Source: Bacteroidota bacterium (GTDB lineage: Bacteria > Bacteroidota > Bacteroidia > Bacteroidales > VadinHA17). From it: DNA of 41,631 nucleotides. This document shows, one piece after another, positions 26,238-35,420 of this stretch; position 1 is the first letter of the stretch, and each line of letters begins with the position of its first letter. Made by a program: the position numbers and the translations under genes. Location of the stretch: NCBI GenBank assembly GCA_030618105.1, contig JAUXED010000009.1:1-41631 (forward strand). Reading direction: 5' to 3'. Under the pieces are notes generated by a model that saw nothing but the letters and a program-made list of their open reading frames with translations, was not told the DNA's origin and searched no databases.

Positions 26238-29200
26238 TTAATCAAGACTCATACTAAGTCCAAGTCCTCTAAGTTCATGTAACAGAACATTAAGGGATTC
26301 AGGTATTCCCGGTGTTGGCATGGGTTCTCCTTTTACAATAGCTTCGTACGACCGTGCTCTTCCGATAACATCATCAGATTTCACTGTCAGGATTTCCTGA
26401 AGTATGTGTGATGCTCCGAAAGCTTCAAGAGCCCAGACTTCCATCTCGCCAAATCGCTGACCTCCGAATTGTGCTTTACCACCAAGAGGTTGCTGTGTAA
26501 TAAGTGAGTATGGTCCGATAGACCGTGCATGCATTTTGTCGTCAACCATATGTCCAAGTTTGAGCATATAGATAATACCTACAGTAGCGGGCTGGTTAAA
26601 CCGTTCGCCTGTACCTCCATCATACAAATAAGTTGTTCCATAATCAGGAAGGCCGGCTTTTTTGGTATATTCAGTTATTTCTTCTAAAGTAGCACCGTCA
26701 AATATTGGTGTTGAGAATTTTAACCCCAAACGTTGTCCTGCCCAACCCAAAACTGTTTCATATATCTGGCCAAGATTCATCCTTGATGGTACTCCCAGGG
26801 GATTAAGTACAATATCCACAGGGGTTCCATCTTCAAGGAAAGGCATATCTTCCTGTCGTACAATTTTGGCAACAATACCTTTGTTTCCATGTCGTCCGGC
26901 CATTTTATCCCCAACTTTTATTTTTCGCTTCCTTGCCAGATAGATCTTAGCCATTTGAATAATACCGGTAGGAAGTTCATCGCCTATAGAAATATTGTAT
27001 TTCTGTCTCCGGTAGATAGCTCCGATATCTTTATGTTTTGTAAGGTAATTATGGACAAGAAGTTTAATAGTTTCATTTTTCTTCTTATCGGTAGTCCATT
27101 TATTCAGGTTAACATTAAGATAGTTAATTTCCTGTAGTTGTTTTAGAGTAAACTTAGTACCCTTGGGAATAAGATCAACATTCAGGTTATCTTTAACCCC
27201 CTGAGATGTTTTCCCATTTACAAGGATAAATATTTTATCAACCAATTTGGTATCCAGTTCTTCGAGTTCCTTTTTTAACTCGGCTTCTATCTTGTCCAGC
27301 ATTGGTTTTTCCGCAATTTTCGATCTTCTGTCCTTAACCGGTCGTGAGAAAAGGTTTTTATCAACTACCACACCATCGAGTGATGGGCCGGCTTTCAAAG
27401 AAGCATCTTTAACATCACCGGCTTTATCGCCGAAAATAGCACGAAGGAGCTTCTCTTCCGGAGAGGGATCGGATTCACCTTTTGGGGTAATTTTTCCTAT
27501 AAGGATATCTCCCGGTTCAATATGAGCACCAATACGAATCAGCCCATGTTCATCCAGGTCTTTAGTTGCCTCTTCACTAACATTAGGAATATCCGGTGTA
27601 AGTTCTTCAAGACCTCTTTTTGTATCTCTTACTTCAAGAGAATGTTCCTCTATATGAATTGATGTAAAGATATCATCACGCACAACACGATCAGATATCA
27701 CGATAGCATCCTCGAAATTATATCCTTTCCAGGGCATGAATGCCACTTTCAAATTTCTACCCAGTGCAAGTTCTCCTTTTTCTGTACCAAAACCCTCGGT
27801 AAGAACCTGTCCTTTCTCAACCTTTTCTCCTTTTGAAACAATTGGTATAAGGTTAATACAGGTATTCTGATTTGTTTTCTTGTATTTTGGCAGAACATAT
27901 TTTTTTACATCATCATCAAAGCTAATAAACTTCTCAACATCACTTCGGGTATAGCGTATCACAATTTCGTTGGCATCAACATATTCAACAACACCGTCAC
28001 TTTCCGCGACAATTAATATTCTTGAATCCTGGATCATTGTTTTTTCCAGGCCGGTACCAACAATAGGTGCTTCAGGTTTAATAAGAGGCACTGCCTGTCT
28101 CATCATATTAGAACCCATAAGAGCTCTGTTTGCATCGTCATTCTCAAGAAATGGGATCAGGGAAGCGGCGATTGAAGCAATCTGGTTTGGAGCGACATCC
28201 ATTAAGTCAACATTTTTTGCTTCCTCATGCGGAAAATCACCTTCATAGCGCGACTTAACCCTGGGATTAATAAATTCACCGTTTTCGTTTAGAGGTGCAT
28301 TTGCCTGAGCAATCACCTTCTTTTCTTCTTCTTCAGCACTCAGGAAAACCACACCATCATCGTTCATTTCCACCTTCCCATCCTTAACATATCTATATGG
28401 TGTTTCAATAAAACCAAGTTTGTTGATCTTGGCATAAACACACAGTGATGATATCAATCCAATATTTGGTCCTTCGGGTGTTTCGATAGGGCAAAGTCTT
28501 CCATAGTGTGTATAATGCACATCACGCACCTCGAATCCTGCCCTCTCTCGTGATAAACCACCTGGCCCAAGTGCTGACATTCTTCGTTTATGGGTCATTT
28601 CAGCAAGCGGATTAGTCTGATCCATAAACTGTGACAACTGGTTTGTTCCGAAAAAGGAATTAATTACTGAAGAAAGTGTCTTCGAATTAATCAAGTCAAC
28701 AGGAGTAAAAACCTCATTATCACGAACATTCATTCTTTCACGAATGGTTCTTGCCATACGGGCCAAACCTACACCAAACTGATTATGAAGTTGTTCGCCC
28801 ACTGTTCTCACTCTACGATTACTCAAATGGTCAATATCATCAACATCGGTTTTTGAGTTTATAAGTTCGATCAGATACTTAATAATCTTAATTATATCTT
28901 CCATTGTAAGGACCTTGGTATCCATAGGGATATCAAGACCCAGTTTCCTGTTTATTCTAAATCTTCCGACATCTCCCAGATCGTAACGTTTATCTGAGAA
29001 AAACAGGTTTTCGATCACTTCGCGGGCGGTACCTTCATCAGGTGGTTCGGAATTACGCAATTGACGATAGATATGTACAACAGCTTCTTTCTCCGAGTTG
29101 CATGGATCCTTCTGTAAGGTATTAAAGATAATCTCAAAGTCAGAGATATTTTTTTCTTCATTGTGAAGCAGGATTGTTTTTGATCCGGAATTGACAATAT

Positions 29201-30047
29201 CTTCAATATGCTCATCTTCCAGGATTGTTTCCCGGTCAATTATCACTTCATTTCGTTCAATTGATACTACTTCACCGGTATCTTCATCAACAAAGTCTTC
29301 GACCCATGATTTCAGTACCCGTGCAGCAAGTTTTCTTCCAACAAGTTTCTTCAGAGCCGTTTTAGAAACCTTAAATTCTTCAGCAAGGTCAAATATTTCA
29401 AGTATATCTTTATCGGTTTCGTAGCCAATAGCACGTAATAATGTTGTAACCGGTAATTTCTTTTTCCTGTCGATGTACGCGTACATCACATTATTAATAT
29501 CGGTTGCAAATTCTATCCATGAACCTTTGAATGGAATTATCCTGGCAGAATATAATTTTGTACCGTTAGCATGAATACTTTGCCCGAAAAAGACTCCGGG
29601 TGATCGGTGTAGTTGCGACACTATTACTCTTTCCGCACCATTAATCACAAAGGTTCCCCGTTCAGTCATATAAGGAACAACACCTAAATAGACCTCCTGT
29701 ATAACCGTATCAAAATCTTCATGTTCCGGGTCGGTACAATATAGTTTTAGTTTAGCTTTCAACGGGACACTGTAAGTTAAACCTCTTTCCAGACATTCAT
29801 CAATAGTGTAGCGGGGAGGATCAATGTTATAATCAAGAAATTCCAGAACAAAATTATTCCTGGTATCGGTAATTGGGTAATTTTCGCTAAAGACTTTATA
29901 CAGTCCTTCTTTTTTCCTTTGTTCCTGAATTGAATTTAGTTGAAAAAAATTCCTGAATGATTTCAACTGAATATCCAGAAAATCAGGATAATCCATTTGT
30001 TCAGTAATGGAAGCGAAACTAATTCTTTCGTTTATTTTTGAGGACAT
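26238..30047 (-). CDS. rpoB: RNA polymerase beta subunit
   Basis: 1269 aa, full length for Bacteroidota. Motifs: the rifampicin-pocket region [20 protein letters not shown] near 485, [16 protein letters not shown] near 530, [20 protein letters not shown] near 780, the catalytic [16 protein letters not shown] near 1045, and the C-terminal [24 protein letters not shown]. The rifampicin-pocket residues visible look like the sensitive wild type. It follows rplL after a 105-base gap that contains a strong hairpin. Confidence 0.99.
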   Translation of the reverse strand: MSSKINERISFASITEQMDYPDFLDIQLKSFRNFFQLNSIQEQRKKEGLYKVFSENYPITDTRNNFVLEFLDYNIDPPRYTIDECLERGLTYSVPLKAKLKLYCTDPEHEDFDTVIQEVYLGVVPYMTERGTFVINGAERVIVSQLHRSPGVFFGQSIHANGTKLYSARIIPFKGSWIEFATDINNVMYAYIDRKKKLPVTTLLRAIGYETDKDILEIFDLAEEFKVSKTALKKLVGRKLAARVLKSWVEDFVDEDTGEVVSIERNEVIIDRETILEDEHIEDIVNSGSKTILLHNEEKNISDFEIIFNTLQKDPCNSEKEAVVHIYRQLRNSEPPDEGTAREVIENLFFSDKRYDLGDVGRFRINRKLGLDIPMDTKVLTMEDIIKIIKYLIELINSKTDVDDIDHLSNRRVRTVGEQLHNQFGVGLARMARTIRERMNVRDNEVFTPVDLINSKTLSSVINSFFGTNQLSQFMDQTNPLAEMTHKRRMSALGPGGLSRERAGFEVRDVHYTHYGRLCPIETPEGPNIGLISSLCVYAKINKLGFIETPYRYVKDGKVEMNDDGVVFLSAEEEEKKVIAQANAPLNENGEFINPRVKSRYEGDFPHEEAKNVDLMDVAPNQIASIAASLIPFLENDDANRALMGSNMMRQAVPLIKPEAPIVGTGLEKTMIQDSRILIVAESDGVVEYVDANEIVIRYTRSDVEKFISFDDDVKKYVLPKYKKTNQNTCINLIPIVSKGEKVEKGQVLTEGFGTEKGELALGRNLKVAFMPWKGYNFEDAIVISDRVVRDDIFTSIHIEEHSLEVRDTKRGLEELTPDIPNVSEEATKDLDEHGLIRIGAHIEPGDILIGKITPKGESDPSPEEKLLRAIFGDKAGDVKDASLKAGPSLDGVVVDKNLFSRPVKDRRSKIAEKPMLDKIEAELKKELEELDTKLVDKIFILVNGKTSQGVKDNLNVDLIPKGTKFTLKQLQEINYLNVNLNKWTTDKKKNETIKLLVHNYLTKHKDIGAIYRRQKYNISIGDELPTGIIQMAKIYLARKRKIKVGDKMAGRHGNKGIVAKIVRQEDMPFLEDGTPVDIVLNPLGVPSRMNLGQIYETVLGWAGQRLGLKFSTPIFDGATLEEITEYTKKAGLPDYGTTYLYDGGTGERFNQPATVGIIYMLKLGHMVDDKMHARSIGPYSLITQQPLGGKAQFGGQRFGEMEVWALEAFGASHILQEILTVKSDDVIGRARSYEAIVKGEPMPTPGIPESLNVLLHELRGLGLSMSLD

Positions 30048-30090
30048 CCTAATAAGATTATGTTGACTTAATAATATATAACGACGAAAA

Positions 30091-30120
30091 GGTTTAGAAT
30101 CCTTTACCGGATTCCAAACC
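30091..30120 (-). promoter_or_regulatory. rplL-rpoB intergenic RNA hairpin (attenuator or processing site)
   Basis: A 30-base element in which the minus-strand transcript forms a 12-bp stem (GGUUUGGAAUCC pairing with GGAUUCUAAACC) around loop GGUAAA. One pair is G-U on the transcribed strand and A-C on the other, so the fold is complete only as RNA in the direction of transcription. It is followed by UUUUCG, a weak U tract. By analogy with the E. coli rplL-rpoB attenuator and RNase III site, it could lower rpoBC output relative to the ribosomal genes. Confidence 0.6.
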
Positions 30121-30152
30121 TGAGAAACCTAATAATATTAAGGTGATAGCTT

Positions 30153-30530
30153 CTATTTAATTTCAACTTCTGCTCCTGCTTCTTCTAATTGATTTTTAAG
30201 CGATTCAGCTTCGTCTTTAGTAACACCTTCCTTAACGGCTTTTGGTGCAGAGTCAACCAGATTTTTAGCTTCTTTAAGTCCTAATCCGGTGAGTTCCTTA
30301 ACCAGTTTTACTACCTGAAGTTTTGCTCCACCGGGAGCATTAAGCACAACATTAAATTCAGTCTGTTCAGCCGTTCCGCCTTCTTCACCAGCAACACCGG
30401 CTCCGGCAACAGCAACGGCTGCAGCTGCTGGTTCAATTCCATATTCTTCTTTAAGAACATCTGCCAACTCATTAACTTCTTTTACAGTGAGATTAACCAA
30501 TTCTTCTGCTAACTTTTTTACATCTGACAT
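30153..30530 (-). CDS. rplL: Ribosomal protein bL12 (L7/L12)
   Basis: 125 aa. An N-terminal dimerisation domain ([31 protein letters not shown]), an Ala/Gly-rich hinge ([18 protein letters not shown]) and the C-terminal factor-binding domain ([34 protein letters not shown]) are all present. It forms the ribosomal stalk with L10 and recruits EF-Tu, EF-G and other factors. The gap to rplJ is 40 bases; the two are co-transcribed. Confidence 0.98.
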   Translation of the reverse strand: MSDVKKLAEELVNLTVKEVNELADVLKEEYGIEPAAAAVAVAGAGVAGEEGGTAEQTEFNVVLNAPGGAKLQVVKLVKELTGLGLKEAKNLVDSAPKAVKEGVTKDEAESLKNQLEEAGAEVEIK

Positions 30531-30570
30531 TTTCTTGGATTTTTTTTAAGTTTTATTATAATTATTTTTA

Positions 30571-31089
30571 TTATTCTCTATCAGCAAGTGTTTTTACAAC
30601 ACCTGATATAATATTTCTACCTGACTGCAGGGCTGAAATAACATTCTTTGCAGGTGATTGAAGCAACATAATTACATCTGCAATGAGTTCGTCTTTAGAC
30701 TTAATACCAACAAGAGTTTCAAGTTTTTCATCTCCAATATAAAGTCCTTTTTCAACAAAAGCAGCCTTTAGCACAGGCTTATCATGTTTTTTTCTAAACT
30801 CTTTAATAAGTTTTGCCGGAACATTACCGGTATTCGAAAACATGATTGAGGTCGGTTGTTCAAGCAATGGATACAATTCCTGAAAGTCACCCTCGGAATT
30901 TTCCAGTGCAATTTTCAATAATGTGTTTTTAACTACAATCAGCATAATCTCCTTTTCAAAGCATTTCCTACGCAGAGCGCTAGTATCTTCGGCGTTAAGC
31001 TCAGAAACGTCAGTAAGATAAAAATGAGGGTATTCTTTTATCTTCTCTGCCAGATCATTGATGATTATATTTTTCTCTTCTTTATTCAT
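30571..31089 (-). CDS. rplJ: Ribosomal protein uL10
   Basis: 172 aa, typical length. The N-terminal rRNA-binding domain (LRRKCFEKEIMLIVVKNTLLKIALE) and the C-terminal helix that binds L12 dimers (LLQSPAKNVISALQSGRNIISGVVKTLADRE) are visible. It lies between rplA and rplL with gaps of 31 and 40 bases. A 31-base leader is too short for the separate L10 autoregulatory leader seen in many bacteria, so control probably acts on a longer operon transcript. Confidence 0.97.
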   Translation of the reverse strand: MNKEEKNIIINDLAEKIKEYPHFYLTDVSELNAEDTSALRRKCFEKEIMLIVVKNTLLKIALENSEGDFQELYPLLEQPTSIMFSNTGNVPAKLIKEFRKKHDKPVLKAAFVEKGLYIGDEKLETLVGIKSKDELIADVIMLLQSPAKNVISALQSGRNIISGVVKTLADRE

Positions 31090-31120
31090 AGCAACTTACA
31101 CGTCTTTTGTCACAATTAAC

Positions 31121-31819
31121 TTAATCTTCGTTAAAGGCTTTAGCATCAATCTTTATCCCCAGACTCATGGTGCTTGAAAGATAAATAGATTTTATATATG
31201 TACCTTTCGCAGAAGCCGGTTTCAGTTTCACAACTGTATTGATAAATTCTCTTGCATTTTCAACAATCTTTTGGGGTTCAAATGAAACCTTTCCAATAGA
31301 TGTATGAAGGATGCCATACTTATCAACTTTAAAATCGATCTTTCCTTTTTTAACTTCTGAAACCGCTTTTCCAATATCCGTAGTCACAGTTCCACTTTTC
31401 GGATTAGGCATTAGTCCACGTGGTCCGAGTACTCTTCCCAATGGTCCAACTTTACCCATAACCTGAGGCATAGTGATAATAACATCTATATCTGTCCAGC
31501 CACCTTTTATTTTTTCGACATACTCATCGAGTCCAACAAAATCTGCACCGGCATTTTTAGCCTCCTCCTCTTTGTCAGGTGTACATAGCACCAGTACGCG
31601 GGTTTCTTTACCCGTACCATTAGGAAGGGTTACTACCCCACGAACCATCTGGTTAGATTTTCTTGGGTCAATACCTAATCTGATATCGAGGTCAAGAGAA
31701 GCATCAAATTTGGTTGTTGAAATCTCTTTCACCAAACCGGCAGCCTCAATTAACCTGTATAGTTTACCTTCTTCAATTTTTTCAAGAGCTAATTTTCTAT
31801 TTTTAGTATGCTTAGTCAT
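31121..31819 (-). CDS. rplA: Ribosomal protein uL1
   Basis: 232 aa, normal length. Motifs include the N-terminal [25 protein letters not shown] and the rRNA-contacting [22 protein letters not shown] near 125, with the C-terminal [20 protein letters not shown]. It binds the L1 stalk of 23S rRNA and in many bacteria also represses rplKA by binding its mRNA leader. It starts 20 bases after the rplK stop. Confidence 0.98.
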   Translation of the reverse strand: MTKHTKNRKLALEKIEEGKLYRLIEAAGLVKEISTTKFDASLDLDIRLGIDPRKSNQMVRGVVTLPNGTGKETRVLVLCTPDKEEEAKNAGADFVGLDEYVEKIKGGWTDIDVIITMPQVMGKVGPLGRVLGPRGLMPNPKSGTVTTDIGKAVSEVKKGKIDFKVDKYGILHTSIGKVSFEPQKIVENAREFINTVVKLKPASAKGTYIKSIYLSSTMSLGIKIDAKAFNED

Positions 31820-31839
31820 TCTAATTGAAGTATTAAATT

Positions 31840-32283
31840 TTAATTATTTCCCGGGAATGTACCTTTTACATCAATTCCCATACTACGGGCAGTACCAGCC
31901 ACTAGTTTCATTGCAGACTCAACAGTAAATGCATTTAAATCAGGCATTTTCTCCTCGGCAATTATTTTCACCTGATCCCATGTTACTGTAGCAATCTTAG
32001 TTCTGTTCGGCTCAGCTGACCCGGATTTTTTCTTTGATGCTTCAAGTAACTGGACAGCTACCGGTGGAGTTTTTGTCACAAAAGTGAATGATTTATCCGC
32101 ATATACTGTAATAATAACTGGAATAAGTTTTCCTGCTTTATCCTGCGTTTTGGCGTTAAACTGTTTGCAAAACTCCATTATATTCACCCCTTTAGCACCT
32201 AATGCAGGCCCTACCGGAGGTGATGGATTTGCTGCACTGCCACGAATCTGTAACTTAATAATCCCAGAAACTTCTTTTGCCAT
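31840..32283 (-). CDS. rplK: Ribosomal protein uL11
   Basis: 147 aa, normal length. The N-terminal domain ([35 protein letters not shown]) with the thiostrepton-region prolines and the C-terminal rRNA-binding domain ([38 protein letters not shown], shown in part) are clear. The gene follows nusG after 104 bases that contain an inverted repeat. Confidence 0.98.
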   Translation of the reverse strand: MAKEVSGIIKLQIRGSAANPSPPVGPALGAKGVNIMEFCKQFNAKTQDKAGKLIPVIITVYADKSFTFVTKTPPVAVQLLEASKKKSGSAEPNRTKIATVTWDQVKIIAEEKMPDLNAFTVESAMKLVAGTARSMGIDVKGTFPGNN

Positions 32284-32320
32284 AATCTGGTTTTGTTTAA
32301 TAGTTATTGGTAAAACATGT

Positions 32321-32359
32321 GATAGTTATTCAGGAAGCATTATAATTTTCATAACTATC
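32321..32359 (-). promoter_or_regulatory. Inverted repeat in the nusG-rplK spacer (candidate rplKA leader control element)
   Basis: GATAGTTAT and ATAACTATC form a perfect 9-bp stem around a 21-base loop. A further direct copy of ATAGTTATT lies at 32300-32308, nearer the rplK start, giving alternative pairing partners. A small 5-bp hairpin (TCTCC/GGAGA) at 32372-32386 directly follows the nusG stop. The position fits the L1-binding autoregulatory leader known from other bacteria, but I do not recognise the specific L1-site sequence. Confidence 0.45.
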
Positions 32360-32387
32360 TATAATAATAATTCTCCAATAAGGAGAT

Positions 32388-32936
32388 TTATTCTTTCTCA
32401 ACCTGTAAAAAGCTAAGTTCCAGCGGAGTTTTCCTGCCGAAAATCTTAACCATAACTTTCAATTTTTTCTTTTCTTCGTTCACTACTTCAATAATACCGT
32501 TAAAACCATTGAAAGGTCCATCAATTACTTTAACCGACTCACCTATAAAATATGGAACAGTAATTTCTTCATCACTTGATGCCAGCTCATCAACTTTACC
32601 AAGGATTCTGTTCACTTCTGATTCTCTCAAAGGAAGTGGACTACCTCCTTTTGAACCTCCAAGAAAACCAATCACATTAGGAATATTCCTAAGAATGTGT
32701 TCTACTTCACCGACAAGAGCTGCTTCAATAAGAACATATCCGGGGAAAAAGTTTCTTTCTTTGCTTATTTTTTTCCCATTACGAATCTGGTAAACTTTTT
32801 CAGTTGGTATTAATATCTGGGCAACAAGATCCTGCAAATTCAATCTGCTCACTTCGCTTTCAATGTACTCCAATACCTTTTTTTCTTTCCCGCCAATTGC
32901 TCTCAACACATACCATTTCATTTCTTTCTTTGCCAT
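32388..32936 (-). CDS. nusG: Transcription termination/antitermination protein NusG
   Basis: 182 aa from ATG 32936 (MAKKEMKWYVLRA). The track start at 32990 runs back into secE and is rejected. The NGN domain holds WYVLRAIGGKEKKVLEYIE and FFPGYVLIEAAL; the C-terminal KOW domain holds GESVKVIDGPFNGFNGIIEVV. NusG binds RNA polymerase and links it to Rho or the ribosome. It lies 13 bases after the secE stop, the usual secE-nusG pairing. Confidence 0.97.
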   Translation of the reverse strand: MAKKEMKWYVLRAIGGKEKKVLEYIESEVSRLNLQDLVAQILIPTEKVYQIRNGKKISKERNFFPGYVLIEAALVGEVEHILRNIPNVIGFLGGSKGGSPLPLRESEVNRILGKVDELASSDEEITVPYFIGESVKVIDGPFNGFNGIIEVVNEEKKKLKVMVKIFGRKTPLELSFLQVEKE

Positions 32937-32949
32937 AGAACAATTGGTT

Positions 32950-33141
32950 TTAATAGAACATCCTATAAATAAACCCCATGATATTCTCAAAGGAATAATC
33001 CATAATAAAGATAACCATAGCTATTATCAGAGATGCAATCATCACAACAACTGAGCTACTCTGTAATTCCCCCCAGGTTGGCCAGGACACTTTGTGGAGT
33101 AGTTCATTATATGCGTCATTTAAATACCTTATCACTTTCAT
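32950..33141 (-). CDS. secE: Preprotein translocase subunit SecE
   Basis: 63 aa, the short single-helix form of SecE. The amphipathic LNDAYNELLHKVSWPTWGELQSSS segment precedes one TM helix (VVVMIASLIIAMVIFIMDYSF). The KVSWPTWGE stretch is the family signature. It is a structural part of the SecYEG channel. The gene starts 16 bases downstream of tRNA-Trp and precedes nusG. Confidence 0.96.
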   Translation of the reverse strand: MKVIRYLNDAYNELLHKVSWPTWGELQSSSVVVMIASLIIAMVIFIMDYSFENIMGFIYRMFY

Positions 33142-33157
33142 AATTCATTCGCGTTTG

Positions 33158-33230
33158 CACGGGTAGAGAGGCTCGAACTCCCGACACCTGGTTTTGGAGA
33201 CCAGTGCTCTACCAACTGAGCTACACCCGT
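33158..33230 (-). tRNA. tRNA-Trp (CCA anticodon)
   Basis: Full cloverleaf on the minus strand. Acceptor ACGGGTG pairs with TACCCGT (one G-T pair), the D arm is GCTCAGTTGGTAGAGC, the anticodon arm CTGGT-CTCCAAA-ACCAG carries CCA, and the T loop is TTCGAGC. 73 nt with a G discriminator. The 3' CCA is not encoded (CAA follows). It sits between tuf and secE. Confidence 0.97.
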
Positions 33231-33316
33231 ATGCCTAATTAATTTACACATACAAGGTTATGAACCTAACCTGATCCCTAACCCTAAATGATTAATTTTC
33301 AATCAGGTTAAAATAC

Positions 33317-34504
33317 CTATTCAACAATTTCGATTACCTGGCCGGCTCCAACAGTTCTACCACCTTCACGAATAGCAAAACGTAATCCTTTATCAATTGC
33401 AACAGGATAAATTAAATCTACAATAATGGTGACATTATCACCAGGCATAACCATTTCTGTACCTTCAGGCAGAGCGATTTCTCCTGTTACATCAAGAGTT
33501 CTGAGATAGAACTGCGGACGGTATTTTTGATGGAAAGGAGTATGACGTCCACCTTCTTCTTTTTTAAGAACATACACTTCAGCTTTAAAACGTGTATGTG
33601 GTTTAATTGCACCAGGTTTTGCCAATATCATTCCGCGCTTAATTTCATTTTTGTCCACACCTCGCAGTAATAATCCAACGTTATCACCTGCTTCACCGCG
33701 GTCAAGAATCTTTCTGAACATCTCAACACCTGTACAAACAGTCTTTCTGTTCTTAGCACCAAGACCAACCATTTCAAGTGTATCACCGGTATTTACAATC
33801 CCTGTTTCGATACGTCCGGTTGCAACAGTACCACGACCTGTAATTGAAAAGATATCCTCAACAGGCATCAGGAATGGTTTTTCATTATCACGTGGAGGAA
33901 TTGGAATATACTCGTCAACAGCTTTCATCAGCTCAAGTACTTTCTCTTCCCATTTAGCTTCACCATTCATTGCTCCAAGAGCTGAACCCAGAATTACAGG
34001 GATATTATCGCCATCAAATTCATAAAAATCCAGTAATTCACGAACTTCCATTTCAACAAGTTCCAGCATTTCTTCGTCATCAACCATATCTACTTTATTC
34101 AGGAAAACAACGATTTTCGGGACATTTACCTGGCGAGCAAGAAGGATATGTTCACGTGTTTGTGGCATTGGACCATCCGTTGCTGCAACAACCAGAATTG
34201 CACCATCCATCTGTGCCGCACCGGTTACCATATTCTTAACATAGTCAGCGTGTCCGGGACAGTCGACATGCGCATAGTGACGTGATTCGGTTTGATACTC
34301 AACGTGAGCAGTATTAATTGTAATACCCCTTTCTTTTTCTTCAGGTGCATTATCAATTGAATCGAAGTCCATAATCTCTGACAAGCCTGTTTTATGCAAA
34401 ACCCTAGTGATTGCAGATGTCAAAGTAGTTTTCCCATGGTCAACATGACCTATAGTCCCTATGTTGACATGTGGTTTTGATCTATCAAATTTTTCTTTAG
34501 CCAT
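33317..34504 (-). CDS. tuf: Elongation factor Tu
   Basis: 395 aa, full length. GTPase motifs: [14 protein letters not shown] (P-loop), the switch I region [27 protein letters not shown] (G3), and NKVDMVDD (G4). It delivers aminoacyl-tRNA to the ribosome. It lies 56 bases downstream of tRNA-Thr(GGT), with GGAG just before the ATG, and is probably transcribed with the four upstream tRNAs from the promoter at 35050-35081. No second tuf copy is seen in the window. Confidence 0.99.
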   Translation of the reverse strand: MAKEKFDRSKPHVNIGTIGHVDHGKTTLTSAITRVLHKTGLSEIMDFDSIDNAPEEKERGITINTAHVEYQTESRHYAHVDCPGHADYVKNMVTGAAQMDGAILVVAATDGPMPQTREHILLARQVNVPKIVVFLNKVDMVDDEEMLELVEMEVRELLDFYEFDGDNIPVILGSALGAMNGEAKWEEKVLELMKAVDEYIPIPPRDNEKPFLMPVEDIFSITGRGTVATGRIETGIVNTGDTLEMVGLGAKNRKTVCTGVEMFRKILDRGEAGDNVGLLLRGVDKNEIKRGMILAKPGAIKPHTRFKAEVYVLKKEEGGRHTPFHQKYRPQFYLRTLDVTGEIALPEGTEMVMPGDNVTIIVDLIYPVAIDKGLRFAIREGGRTVGAGQVIEIVE

Positions 34505-34560
34505 AACTCCAGTAAATTATTGATTAAGTGATTGAAAATTAATTATTAATTCGTTTGTTG

Positions 34561-34632
34561 AGCCAATGACGAGAATTGAACTCGTGACCTCTTCCTTACC
34601 AAGGAAGCGCTCTACCCCTGAGCTACATCGGC
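34561..34632 (-). tRNA. tRNA-Thr (GGT anticodon)
   Basis: Acceptor GCCGATG pairs with CATTGGC. The anticodon arm CTTCC-TTGGTAA-GGAAG carries GGT, and the T loop is TTCAATT. 72 nt, no encoded CCA. Last of four tRNAs before tuf; 10 bases separate it from tRNA-Gly. Confidence 0.96.
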
Positions 34633-34642
34633 CGGTGGTTAG

Positions 34643-34715
34643 AGCGGGAGACGGAATTCGAATCCGCGACCCTCAGCTTGGAAGGCTGATGCTCTACCAA
34701 CTGAGCTACTCCCGC
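34643..34715 (-). tRNA. tRNA-Gly (TCC anticodon)
   Basis: Acceptor GCGGGAG pairs with CTCCCGC. The anticodon stem TCAGC/GCTGA encloses CTTCCAA with TCC, and the T loop is TTCGAAT. 73 nt, no encoded CCA. Sits between tRNA-Tyr and tRNA-Thr(GGT). Confidence 0.96.
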
Positions 34716-34777
34716 GATAAAGTGTAAATGTGGTCGTTTATACCCACAACTACGATCATATTTTATAAACCAACAGG

Positions 34778-34860
34778 TGGGGAGAGCAGGATTCGAACCT
34801 ACGAAGGCGTCCGCCAACAGATTTACAGTCTGCCCCAGTTGGCCACTTTGGTATCTCCCC
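34778..34860 (-). tRNA. tRNA-Tyr (GTA anticodon)
   Basis: Acceptor GGGGAGA pairs with TCTCCCC, discriminator A. The anticodon loop CTGTAAA carries GTA. A long variable arm (GGCGGACGCC) marks a class II tRNA. 83 nt. The two bases after the discriminator are CC, but a full CCA is not encoded. Confidence 0.96.
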
Positions 34861-34926
34861 TATTGTTAAAAACCTGTTAACATATTCCTAACAAGCTGGT
34901 TTTGTTTTCCAAACAATTGCCAAACG

Positions 34927-35000
34927 AGCCGATGGAGGGATTCGAACCCACGGCCTGCTGATTACAAATCAGCTGCTCTGACCAACTGAGCTACATCGGC
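34927..35000 (-). tRNA. tRNA-Thr (TGT anticodon)
   Basis: Acceptor GCCGATG pairs with CATCGGC. The anticodon stem GCTGA/TCAGC encloses TTTGTAA with TGT, and the T loop is TTCGAAT. 74 nt, no encoded CCA. It is the first gene after the strong promoter at 35050-35081. Confidence 0.97.
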
Positions 35001-35049
35001 GATTTTTAAAGAACGTTCCTATCCCATTTAACCTCTGAAAATTGGTTTG

Positions 35050-35081
35050 CAAATTTATAAATATTTTATTGATTACCCAAA
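35050..35081 (-). promoter_or_regulatory. Promoter of the tRNA-Thr-Tyr-Gly-Thr-tuf unit
   Basis: On the minus strand there is TTTG, a 20-base AT-rich spacer, then TAAATTTG, a perfect match to the Bacteroidota -33/-7 consensus. The predicted start lies about 44 bases before the tRNA-Thr 5' end. The sequence around the -7 box (ATTTATAAATTTGC) is the same as in the rpsU promoter. Confidence 0.75.
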
Positions 35082-35108
35082 AAATAATTTGTATATTTTT
35101 ACCAGTGG

Positions 35109-35408
35109 TTAAATCCCCCTTTGTTTCCCTTTTTGTTTAGTGATTTGTCGCCTTAAAGCATCAATAACATTGTCCGTTGCTTCTTCGAAAGTTTTGTTTT
35201 GTTTTTTTGCAAATAATGGATTACGAGGTATATCAAGTTTTATTTCAACGATCTTATTATGGTCATCCTGAACATTAATTAACTTTAAAAAAATATCGGC
35301 AGCAAGAATATCATCTCTGTACTGCAATAATTTTTTCACCTTAACCTGAATAAAGTCCAGAAGTTTCTTGTCGGCATCAAAATGAACTGAATGAATCTTA
35401 ATCTCCAT
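35109..35408 (-). CDS. hpf: Ribosome hibernation-promoting factor (short HPF/YfiA family)
   Basis: 99 aa, the short form without the C-terminal dimerisation domain. MEIKIHSVHFDADKKLLDFIQVKVKKLLQY and the closing ATDNVIDALRRQITKQKGK follow the HPF/RaiA fold, which sits in the decoding region of idle ribosomes. It starts 12 bases after the xerC-like stop, probably in an rpsU-xerC-hpf transcript. That would put three genes, two of them ribosome-related, under one growth-linked promoter. Confidence 0.93.
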   Translation of the reverse strand: MEIKIHSVHFDADKKLLDFIQVKVKKLLQYRDDILAADIFLKLINVQDDHNKIVEIKLDIPRNPLFAKKQNKTFEEATDNVIDALRRQITKQKGKQRGI

Positions 35409-35420
35409 AATAATATAGAT

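Noticed and set aside
32937-32990. N-terminal extension of the NusG ORF
   Set aside because: It runs back into the end of secE in another frame; MAKKEMKWYVL at 32936 is the typical NusG start.
34623-34817. 64-aa ORF with GVAQLVEHQPSKLRVADSNS
   Set aside because: It is a translation of the tRNA-Gly and neighbouring tRNA sequences, a common false ORF.
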